From: Diplonema japonicum | Taxonomy: Eukaryota > Euglenozoa > Diplonemea > Diplonemida > Diplonemidae | Length of the DNA: 64,000 nt | NCBI GenBank assembly: GCA_964019335.1 | Contig: OZ025746.1 | Coordinates: 1 to 64,000 of the forward strand | Direction: 5' to 3' | Shown: one piece after another, positions 1-8,065 of the stretch | Layout of the letters: every line of letters starts with the position of its first letter | How positions within the stretch are numbered: position 1 is the stretch's first letter | The notes under the pieces: generated by a model | Database searches by the model: none | The model's input: the letters and a program-made list of their open reading frames with translations, nothing else | Told to the model about the DNA's origin: nothing | Position numbers and translations under genes: made by a program

Positions 1-1246
1 GGGTTTGCGGGTTTGCGGGTTTGCGGGTTTGCGGGTTTGCGGGTTTGCGGGTTTGCGGGTTTGCGGGTTTGCGGGTTTGCGGGTTGCGGGTTTGCGGGTT
101 TGCGGGTTTGCGGGTTTGCGGGTTTGCGGGTTTGCGGGTTTGCGGTTTGCGGGTTTGCGGGTTTGCGGGTTTGCGGGTTTGCGGGTTTGCGGGTTTGCGG
201 GTTTGCGGGTTTGCGGGTTTGCGGGTTTGCGGGTTTGCGGGTTTGCGGGTTTGCGGGTTTGCGGGTTTGCGGGTTTGCGGGTTTGCGGGTTTGCGGGTTT
301 GCGGGTTTGCGGGTTTGCGGGTTTGCGGGTTTGCGGGTTTGCGGGTTTGCGGGTTTGCGGGTTTGCGGTTTGCGGGTTTGCGGGTTTGCGGGTTTGCGGG
401 TTTGCGGGTTTGCGGGTTTGCGGGTTTGCGGGTTTGCGGGTTTGCGGGTTTGCGGGTTTGCGGGTTTGCGGGTTTGCGGGTTTGCGGGTTTGCGGGTTTG
501 CGGGTTTGCGGGTTTGCGGGTTTGCGGGTTTGCGGGTTTGCGGGTTTGCGGGTTTGCGGGTTTGCGGGTTTGCGGGTTTGCGGGTTTGCGGGTTTGCGGG
601 TTTGCGGGTTTGCGGGTTTGCGGGTTTGCGGGTTTGCGGGTTTGCGGGTTTGCGGGTTTGCGGGTTTGCGGGTTTGCGGGTTTGCGGGTTTGCGGGTTTG
701 CGGTTTGCGGGTTTGCGGGTTTGCGGGTTTGCGGGTTTGCGGGTTTGCGGGTTTGCGGGTTTGCGGGTTTGCGGGTTTGCGGGTTTGCGGGTTGCGGGTT
801 TGCGGGTTTGCGGGTTTGCGGGTTTGCGGGTTTGCGGGTTTGCGGGTTTGCGGGTTTGCGGGTTTGCGGGTTTGCGGGTTTGCGGGTTTGCGGGTTTGCG
901 GGTTTGCGGGTTTGCGGGTTTGCGGGTTTGCGGGTTTGCGGGTTTGCGGGTTTGCGGGTTTGCGGGTTTGCGGGTTTGCGGGTTTGCGGGTTTGCGGGTT
1001 TGCGGGTTTGCGGGTTTGCGGGTTTGCGGGTTTGCGGGTTTGCGGGTTTGCGGGTTTGCGGGTTTGCGGGTTTGCGGGTTTGCGGGTTTGCGGGTTTGCG
1101 GGTTTGCGGGTTTGCGGGTTTGCGGGTTTGCGGGTTTGCGGGTTTGCGGGTTTGCGGGTTTGCGGGTTTGCGGGTTTGCGGGTTTGCGGGTTTGCGGGTT
1201 TGCGGGTTTGCGGGTTTGCGGGTTTGCGGGTTTGCGGGTTTGCGGG
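1..1246 (+). repeat. GGGTTTGC octamer array (telomere-like or satellite)
   Basis: The stretch is a head-to-tail array of GGGTTTGC, about 156 units. Five units are heptamers: GGGTTGC at 81-87 and 789-795, and GGTTTGC at 144-150, 367-373 and 702-708. The array ends abruptly at GGGTCGTTGG. Unit length and G clustering resemble telomere repeats. A chromosome's left end should carry the C-rich strand on top, whereas here the G-rich strand is on top and runs into unique sequence. It is therefore either an interstitial or inverted telomere-like array, an assembly join, or a plain satellite. Because 24 nt is three units, all three forward frames stay open and encode a meaningless repeat of Gly-Phe-Ala-Gly-Leu-Arg-Val-Cys; no gene is implied. 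Confidence 0.9.
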
Positions 1247-1247
1247 T

Positions 1248-1787
1248 CGTTGGTTTAGAATCGTTTTTTTAAAAAGGGGGACTTGAGAAAATAAATAAAA
1301 AGGGGGACTTGAGAATGTTTTTTTTTTTTTTTTTTTTCTTCAAAAGACACACAAGGCACGATAAATCTTAAGAGAAAATAAAAATATTCCAAAACAGACA
1401 ATCAAGTTCCAACCTGGGAGGAAGGCATGGGTTTCTCTTTTTCTTTATGGGAGGGAGAGGGGAAGAAGAAGAAGCAACTCCAAATGATAAAAATTCAAAA
1501 ATAAAAATCTCAAAAAAGGCTTAAAAGAAGAAGAGGCAAATTCAAAAACATACTAGGGAGGAATGAGTGGGGCAGGGGGTAAAATTTAGGAGGGGGAAAG
1601 AGGGAGAATCAAAAAAGGGGAAAGGGGCAGAGTGACCAATGTCCATGCGAAAAAGCATAGAGCGGGGGAAGAAGAAAATCAAAAACAGGAAAAACACATC
1701 ACCACAAAAGAAAAAAGAAAAAAAAAAAAAAAACGTCGACCGAGATGGTTCCACTTCAAAAAGAAAAAGAAAAAGAAAAACAGAAAA

Positions 1788-1800
<13 letters not shown>
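1248..1800. repeat. Subtelomere-type duplicated block, copy 1
   Basis: About 0.55 kb starting at the end of the octamer array (TTGGTTTAGAATCG) is repeated almost exactly at 5037-5578. Outside homopolymer length changes I see only a few substitutions, for example AAATCTT versus AAACCTT and GAGCGGGG versus GAGTGGGG. The block contains two copies of a 26-bp unit with the core AGGGGGACTTGAG, then a T run, an A/G-rich stretch and the segment ending near GGTTCCACTTC. Such near-identity implies recent duplication or gene conversion. The 3' end of the minus-strand ORF at 1542-3533 overlaps it. Confidence 0.9.
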
Positions 1801-1824
<24 letters not shown>

Positions 1825-3533
1825 GTCGGGTCAGCACCAGCTTTCCCCACCATCACTTCCGACATGGCCCAGAGCGACATCAGCCCCCCTATCCAAACTG
1901 GAGTGCTTCCCACCAGAGTGCCCCCTACCGCTAGCCAAGCGAGCTCCCCGGCGGACCATTCATCCCCTCGGGGCCCCACCTGTACCCTTGACCTGCGGGT
2001 GGTCCTCCTGTCGCTCCCCGGCCTCTTCCACAACACTGCCGCATGCAGGAAGGAGGGGGCCATCCCGATGCCCGCCCCCAGCACCTGCCTCACCCCTGGG
2101 ATCAGCAAGAGGGAGAACAGGGCGACCCAGGCCCACGCCCCCAGGTGCTCCCATCTCACCCCTTCCTTGCTGTGTCCCGTCCGTCTGCGGTGCCTCCTTG
2201 TGCCGGCTGCAGCCCCAGGTGCCGGGATTCTGGGTGCCAGGGGTTGGGCTCCAGGCGTTCCCACCTCGGTCCGCTTCAGCCCCATTGCAGGGTCATCTGG
2301 CTTCTGTTCCAGGGCGGCCTCGTGTTCCTCTCTGCAGGCCCTCCTCCTCCCTTCTTTCCTCGCACGACGGTGCCTTTTCTTCTCCTGTCTGGCAGCCTCC
2401 CTCGCCCCCTCCCTCGCCTTGGTCCTCTTCTCCCGACGCCTCTGAAGGGCCGTTTCGCTCCTGTGCCTCCTCCTGTTCTTCTTCCTCTTGGGTGCTGGCT
2501 TAGGTTCCCTGCCACCCATGGCAATCCAGGGGGCTCTTTTCTGTCTTCTCACAAGGGTGTGCAGTGGTGCTCTCACGTCGCTCGCGGCCTCCGCCCCAAC
2601 CACACCTTGGCGGGCGGTGGGGGTGGGTGCTGGGTCCCCCTGGTTGTTTGAAAAGAAAAAAGGTTCCTCCTTGTTTGTTTTTTTTTTTTCTTTCCCTTCC
2701 ACCCTCAAAAAAAGCCCCCGGCCCTTGGGGACCAGGGTGTACACCTCCGTAGAGGGTCCAGAAAAAATGGGGGGCAGAGAGGGAGGGGCACTACCTTCTC
2801 TCGGGCGTGCTGTCTCTCCCTCTGCCTTTTTTTCCTCCGAAGAGGGTCTGTTTTTCACCTCCGTGGAGGGTCCCTCTGGAGAGGGCTCTATAAAAGAAAA
2901 AGGGGGGGACAAATGGGGGGGAGGAACACTACCCTCTCTCGGGAGTGCCACCTCTTCCCCTCTCTCTCTGTTTTCCTCCGAAGAGGGTCTGTTTTTTACC
3001 TCCGTGGAGGGTTCCTCTGGAGAGGGCTCTAAAAATGAAAAAGGGGGGGACAAATGGGGGGGAGGAGCACCACCCTCTCTCGGGAGTGCCACCTCTTCCC
3101 CTTTCTCTCTATTTTCCTCCGAAGAGGGTCTGTTTTCCTCCGAAGAGGGTTCTAAAAAAAAAAAGGGGGCGGGTGGGGCACTATCCTCTCTCGGGAGTGC
3201 CACCCCCCCTTGCCCACAAAAAAGGGGATCTAAAAAAGGGGGTTCGTCTGTTAACCCAGGGGATGGGTCTTCCTGGGGTGTGCGGGTGAGCTTGGGGCCT
3301 ACCGCACGCAGGGTGATCGACACCCTGACACCAGTGGACATCCCGGACGGGATGTGGTGTGTCCACTGGTGTCTCGCTTCACCTTCCAGCTCCTTGGCTT
3401 TTTTTTTTCTTGGCGTCCGCCGTAAAATTGGTGATATTTTGATAAACAAGAGAGGTATGTATGGGGGAAAAAGTGCATGCTCAGTGTTGGGGGGGGTCCG
3501 GAATAGTGGTTTTATCCGCCTCTTTTCACCCAT
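1542..3533 (-). pseudogene. 663-aa ORF: AlkB tail fused to Pro/Glu repeats and a membrane segment
   Basis: The start is taken at the first in-frame ATG, 3533; the frame is open further upstream but only through low-complexity sequence. Near the N-terminus (about 3392-3295) is the last part of an AlkB fold: a QWTHHIP segment followed by RVSITLR, matching the intact domain at 3894-4586. The rest of the dioxygenase, including the HxD iron motif, is missing. Then come Pro/Glu/Ser repeats of 47 residues from a minisatellite, a very basic Arg/Lys-rich region, and two hydrophobic stretches (one near 2120-2060, one near 1930-1850), ending in poly-Phe encoded by T/A tracts. The C-terminal end lies in duplicated repeat DNA. 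I read it as a decayed or chimeric subtelomeric gene. A real membrane protein with an odd origin is possible, but no splice evidence supports it. Confidence 0.4.
2743..3200. repeat. 141-bp minisatellite within an ORF
   Basis: Units beginning ACCTCCGTGGAGGGT start at 2857 and 2998, giving a 141-bp (47-codon) period. A partial unit begins at 2743 (ACCTCCGTAGAGGGT), and the tail repeats TTTTCCTCCGAAGAGGG at the right edge. On the minus strand each unit encodes a Pro/Ser/Glu-rich peptide with the core PSSEENRE. Because the unit is a multiple of three, copy number can change without breaking the frame. Confidence 0.8.
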
Positions 3534-3611
3534 GGGACGGAAAAGCCCCCGCCTTGCCGATCGCGATGGAAGACACGGTTTATGGTTCCCATGCCCCCCA
3601 CCGGAATTAAA

Positions 3612-3818
3612 ATAAATTTTTTTAAAAAGGGGGACTTGCGAAAATAAATAAAAAGGGGGACTTGCGAAAATAAATAAAAAGGGGGACTTGCGAAAATAAA
3701 TAAAAAGGGGGACTTGAGAATGTTTTTTTTTTTTTTTTTCTTCAAAAGACACACAAGATAAACCTTAACAAATGGGGACAATAAAGTACAGAAACTGTAG
3801 CTTTAGAATCGTTGGTGG
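3612..3818. repeat. 26-bp tandem repeat plus shared subtelomeric fragments
   Basis: Four copies of a 26-bp unit (core AGGGGGACTTGCG, then AAAATAAATAAAA) lie in tandem, followed by a T run and TTCAAAAGACACACAAG. This is a diverged partial copy of the block at 1248-1800 and 5037-5578, which carry two GAG-type units instead of GCG-type. At 3779-3816 it adds a segment containing AGTACAGAAACTGTAGC that recurs at 5005-5041 just before the second full block. The arrangement suggests unequal exchange among subtelomeric units. Confidence 0.85.
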
Positions 3819-3893
3819 TTTTTTTTCTTATCCTCCTCCTGGGAGGGAACAAAGGGGGGGAATCTACAATGGGGGGGTTTACAAGGGGGGAAT

Positions 3894-4586
3894 TTACAAG
3901 AGGGGGGACAGATAAACAAGAGAAAGAAGAACAAGAGCGGAGGAAGGGGGGGAAGGGGCGCCTCCCTCTCTCGGGGACACCTCCTTCGCACTCTCTTTCC
4001 TTCTCCCCACAAACACAGTTTTTTTTTTTTCTATTTCCTCCACAGAGGACACAGAGGGGGAGGGGAGGGGCACGGGGCAGCCAACCGTCCGCAGGGTGAT
4101 CGACACCCTGGAGCCCGAAGAACACCCTTCGGGGATGTGGTGGGTCCATTCGTAGCGGGCCTCACCCTCCAGAATGGCCCAGGTGAAGGGAGGCACCAGG
4201 TACTTCGATACCCTGGACCCCTTCTTCAGGACCATCGTGGTCTCTGCACCGTACGAGAGGATGAGGACCACTGGTCCCAACCTCACGTCGTCGGTGTGGT
4301 GGGCGATTCCACACCCAGGCTCGTATCGATTTACGAGCACCTGGTCTGGGGTGATCCCCAGCCCCGCTGCGGTGGCCACCTCCGCCACCCAACCCCTGGC
4401 CCCCTCTGGGATCGGGGTGGTGCGGCGCACTTTGGCACGGGCACCCACCCACCTGAAACCAAATTGGAGGGTTTCCCTCCCTTTGTTCCCCGAAATGGAC
4501 TCCCACCCCACCGAGAGCAAGGTCTCTGGGTGGGTGGGGGCTGGGCCTGTTCTTAAGCCCGGGGGGTGGTCCCCTCCCGTGAGCAC
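3894..4586 (-). CDS. AlkB-like 2-oxoglutarate/Fe(II) dioxygenase domain (N-terminus unresolved)
   Basis: The 230-residue open frame holds most of an AlkB-family domain, which in known members oxidatively demethylates nucleic acid (or protein) substrates. Visible landmarks, numbered from 4586, are VNRYEPG (85-91), the iron ligand motif HTD (97-99), the distal histidine in WTHH (147-150), and the RVSITLR motif (160-166) with both arginines expected for 2-oxoglutarate binding. Core catalytic residues therefore look intact. The frame has no ATG before the domain (4586 is a GTG), so an upstream exon is missing, unrecognised or lost. After the domain comes a Pro/Ser/Lys-rich tail like that of the ORF at 1542-3533. 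I am confident of the family, but not that this copy is expressed. Confidence 0.6.
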   Translation of the reverse strand: MLTGGDHPPGLRTGPAPTHPETLLSVGWESISGNKGRETLQFGFRWVGARAKVRRTTPIPEGARGWVAEVATAAGLGITPDQVLVNRYEPGCGIAHHTDDVRLGPVVLILSYGAETTMVLKKGSRVSKYLVPPFTWAILEGEARYEWTHHIPEGCSSGSRVSITLRTVGCPVPLPSPSVSSVEEIEKKKTVFVGRRKESAKEVSPREGGAPSPPSSALVLLSLVYLSPLL

Positions 4587-4589
4587 CCA

Positions 4590-5036
4590 CCCTCCTTTTT
4601 TTCTTTTTTTCCCCCCTCTCAGTCTTCAGGCGGGTGGCGGTGGCGGCTGCGGAATCGGGAGCGGGCGCGCTGGCTGCGGGTGGTTCTATTTTTTTATGTT
4701 TTTTATTATTTTTGACGACATCTAGAGGGGATCTAAGGGAGGGGAGGGGTCATACTGCCCGGCCAGATTTCGGTCTGGTCGGGTGGTCGGCTTGGTCGGC
4801 GTCTCTCGTAGGCGTTCCTCCTGCGGGCGGCGGTCTCCGACGACGTTTCGTCTAGGGTCCATTTTTATTTTTTTTTTTTTTGTGTTGAGGGGGGAGGGGA
4901 TCCTTTGCTAAACGGCAGGCGGGCCGGGCCGAAACAACCCCCCCAGACGACGACGAACGGACACCGAGCGGACGCAGCAGGCACCAACAAAAACACAGAC
5001 GACCAATAAAGTACAGAAACTGTAGCTTTAGAATCG
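4590..5036. other. GC-rich spacer, no gene recognised
   Basis: The stretch is a GC-rich island (4620-4860, with many GGCGG/CGGTCGG words) and a further GC segment near 4910-4980. Short forward frames exist but have biased, unrecognisable composition. The last 32 bp repeat the segment at 3779-3816. I see no RNA gene. Confidence 0.5.
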
Positions 5037-5578
5037 TTGGTTTAGAATCGTTTTTTTAAAAAGGGGGACTTGAGAAAATAAATAAAAAGGGGGACTTGAG
5101 AATGTTTTTTTTTTTTTTTTCTTCAAAAGACACACAAGGCACGATAAACCTTAAGAGAAAATAAAAATATTCCAAAACAGACAATCAAGTTCCAACCTGG
5201 GAGGAAGGCATGGGTTTCTCTTTTTCTTTATGGGAGGGAGAGGGGAAGAAGAAGAAGCAACTCCAAATGATAAAAATTCAAAAATAAAAATCTCAAAAAA
5301 GGCTTAAAAGAAGAAGAGGCAAATTCAAAAACATACTAGGGAGGAATGAGTGGGGCAGGGGGTAAAATTTAGGAGGGGGAAAGAGGGAGAATCAAAAAAG
5401 GGGAAAGGGGCAGAGTGACCAATGTCCATGCGAAAAAGCATAGAGTGGGGGAAGAAGAAAATCAAAAACAGGAAAAACACATCACCACAAAAGAAAAAAG
5501 AAAAAAAAAAAAAAACGTCGACCGAGATGGTTCCACTTCAAAAAGAAAAAGAAAAACAGAAAAATAAAAAAAAAAAAA
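5037..5578. repeat. Subtelomere-type duplicated block, copy 2
   Basis: This is a nearly identical second copy of 1248-1800, in the same orientation, about 3.8 kb further in. Differences are mostly in A/T run lengths. It lies between the AlkB-like region and the zinc-finger gene at 5736-7266, so the AlkB-like ORFs are bracketed by direct repeats. Confidence 0.9.
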
Positions 5579-5735
5579 AGGAAAAACAAAAAGAAAAAAA
5601 AAAAATCTAAGTGGCACCTGTTCCCTATTCTTTTATTTTTCCCTTTTTTTTTTTCTCAGAAAAAAAAAAAAAAAAAGTTTCACATCTTCCTATGGGGGGG
5701 GGGGGGGGGGACCAGCCCCCCACACCCCCGCTGGC

Positions 5736-6940
5736 TTATCTGGCCAGCGAGCCTTTGGACCTCTTCTTGTGGGGTATGGGCCCCACCCGTGCCCTCCCCG
5801 ACTCGAGCTGCAGCCAAGCCACCGCACTGTTCACCGGGGCCCAGTTCTCCTTGTTGCGCACCTTGACCGTGTCCCGCACCAGGTCGTCGCTCCCCAGCTC
5901 TTCCATCAACCTGTGCTCCGCCAAGAACTTGAACTGGGGCCCGGTCATCAACTCTTCGTCTCCATCACCCTTCCCAAGGAAGTCCTTCACCACCCCCGGA
6001 TCCTCGCTTGCACTCGTGGGGTGCGGCATCGTCACCACCGCCCCCACAGAGTACAGCGACTCACTCACCCGGAAGTCCATTGCGCGGAACACGGTCCCCT
6101 CGTACTTCGGCTGCGACACCATTGCTCGGTGCAGCGAATAGGCGAAGTCTTTCATCGGCTCGTAGCGCTGTCGCTCCCCGCGGAACGCCACCCCACGCAT
6201 CGCCGCATTCACGTCATAGCACAAGGGGCTCTCCAGCGTGTACAGCCGAAGGTACGGCTCCGACTTCCCCTCCACCTGCTGCACCGCCCACTCCGCAGTC
6301 ATCTTCTGGAACACCCCACCAGCCGCCCGCTGAGCCGCTTTTAGCTTCCCGCACTTCGCGAGGTGCCGCTCCTTGCCCCCCGCATTCAGCGCCGTCTCAC
6401 ACGCAGCGCACGTCACATACCCCTCGCACTCCGCCCCCATCGCAGCCTCCACCGTCGCCAGCATCGGCCTCGCGCACGACGCACCACCCTCGAAGAACTC
6501 GCTCCACCCTCGGTCCACGTCAATCTCGCCGAGCCCGTCGCTGTACCGGTTCACCCCTCCCTTACTTGCTGGCACCACCCCTCCAGCCACCTTGAACGCC
6601 TTCACCGCCTTCTGCAGCTCTTTCCGTCCCTCCGACACCAGCGATAACACGCAGTTCCCCACATCGCGCTCCTCGCTGCGCTTCAGGAGCTTCTGCATCA
6701 CAGCAATCACACTGTGGCACAATGCGTCGTGCCACCTCCCCAGCGCCACCTCCAGCTCCCTTCGTGTTGTTTCCACGGGCGTAGTGGTTGTGGTTTTCGC
6801 GCTGCCCTCCAACTGTCCACGCAGCTGCTCCACCGCTTCCCACGCTTTCTTAACAGCTCCCTCTCCTGCTGGAGGAGGCGACGTCAGAGACTTCGCAGCC
6901 AGCACACCAGATCCCGCAAAGCCTTTTGCAGGTTGGAATT
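5736..6940 (-). CDS. C2HC zinc-finger protein, main exon
   Basis: A long coding exon (about 400 codons) reads from a probable splice acceptor (CACACAG at 6947-6941, exon starting at 6940) to a stop at 5736. No ATG precedes a long well-formed stretch, so the N-terminus must come from an upstream exon, probably at 6957-7266. Near 6416-6357 is a C-x2-C-x11-H-x3-C motif ending HLAKC, which resembles the small C2HC fingers of the SGF11/ataxin-7 kind. That likeness is a motif match only. A helical region rich in Glu/Lys precedes it, and the C-terminus is basic (HKKRSKG). Function is not assigned. The gene sits next to the repeat zone, yet its codon and base composition match the other coding genes. 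Confidence 0.7.
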
Positions 6941-6956
6941 CTGTGTGAATGTGCGT

Positions 6957-7266
6957 TTAAAAGAGAAAAAGAAAATTCAATCTTTTAACGTCAAGGTGAC
7001 AAGCCGAACAACGCTCCAAGGGGTGGGGGTGCTTGTAGTCAAACGACACATTGGTTAGGCCAAAGCACCGTTCGTGAGCCAAGTAGGAGAGGGAGGTAAG
7101 GGGTCGCGAGTAACAGCTCCGTTCCAATATCTTCCACTCCTGCAGCTTCTCATCCCGCTTCGCAAGAAAGAACCCCTCACCTTCTAAATCTTCTTCGTCT
7201 GTGTAATTGATCGTCTCCAACCCTGCATAAACCCGCAAGCCCGTTCGCCTCCCTTCCTCTGCTCAT
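6957..7266 (-). CDS. Upstream exons of the zinc-finger gene or a small separate gene
   Basis: An ATG at 7266 opens a frame that becomes continuous if a 34-nt intron (7232-7199, GTTTAT to TTACACAG) is removed. The phase is right (exon 1 is 34 nt, codon split G/AC), and the size and 3' end match the introns of the giant gene. The product then reads MSRGREANGLA followed by DEEDLEGEGFF and continues to a TAA at 6957, 91 residues in all. Whether it ends there or splices on to the acceptor at 6941 cannot be settled. A donor GTGAGG near 7179 would join in phase, as would a weaker GTTGTT near 7017. The last part contains the peptide CHLDVK, whose DNA recurs at 13826-13858. Confidence 0.5.
7199..7232 (-). 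other. Predicted 34-nt intron
   Basis: GT at 7232-7231 and CAG at 7201-7199. Removing it joins the ATG-initiated frame from 7266 to the downstream frame without a stop. The ACACAG end matches other introns here; the donor GTTTAT is weaker than the GTATG type. Confidence 0.5.
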
Positions 7267-8065
7267 ATTGGTATATGTAAACAGAACTGTTCTTTCCCCC
7301 CTACTCTTACGGCAAAAAATACAATAAGAAAAAGAGAAAGGAAGCGAGGGGGGAAGTAGAAGAAAAAAGAACAAAAAAATTAGAATAGGAACATGACTAA
7401 AGCACATTACCAGTAAGGGTGTGAGCTAAAGACGCACGGGCATCAGTCTCACAGCTGTCTACAGTTAAGCAATTTTTACAGATTTTTCCTGTTCAAAAAA
7501 AAGGGAGGAGGGGGGGAAAGGTGGGAGGAAGGTGTTGTTAAACACAAGGTGCAATGACCAGACTGCACCTTGTGTCCATCTGGAGAGAGATTCATATGTT
7601 AACGAGTTAATTCGTTCTAATCGAAAATAACATGTCTGAATACGTAATGAAATGAAAGTACAGGCTCTACAGGAAAAGGAGGGCGCGGGCGCCCATTACA
7701 CTTGTATTTCACCCTCCAGACAATGACATCCACATCGAAAAAAAATAGCTAATAGAGAAATAAAAGATAATAAAAGGGAGAATTTAAAGAAAACGAGAGA
7801 AAAAAAAAAGAAAAAACATAAGAAAAAAAAAGAAGAACAGAAAAGAAAGTATTAAGGGTCCGCTACAATAAGTGTCCGTTTAAAGACTTGTGAGACTTTA
7901 ACTTTCTTTTCCTTTTTCTTTTCTTCTTGATCCTCTGGGTTTTTTTTTTTTTTTTTTTTTTTTTCCCCTTTTTTTTTTTAAATTCCGCTAAAGACACAGG
8001 GAGAAAGAAAGAGAGAGAGAAAAAAAGAGGTTTTTAGACTAAACTACTACGACTCGGACATGGTC
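7267..8065. other. Spacer with hairpin, no gene
   Basis: This A/T-rich spacer lies between the 3' end of the secreted-protein gene and the zinc-finger gene. It holds a strong hairpin (7542-7575) and long T and A runs near 7941-7980. Short frames here are low-complexity. I see no RNA gene. Confidence 0.5.
7542..7575. promoter_or_regulatory. Perfect 12-bp inverted repeat hairpin
   Basis: ACACAAGGTGCA (7542-7553) and its exact complement TGCACCTTGTGT (7564-7575) flank a 10-nt loop. It lies about 490 bp past the stop of the 8066-13096 gene and about 275 bp before the ATG at 7266. It could act as a 3'-UTR or processing structure, or be the scar of a mobile element. No function is shown. Confidence 0.6.

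Noticed and set aside
5-1286. Three overlapping forward ORFs of about 420 codons
   Set aside because: They only translate the octamer array in all three frames; pure repeat artefact.
4634-4855. Short forward ORF in the GC-rich island
   Set aside because: Composition-driven; no recognisable features and a poor start context.
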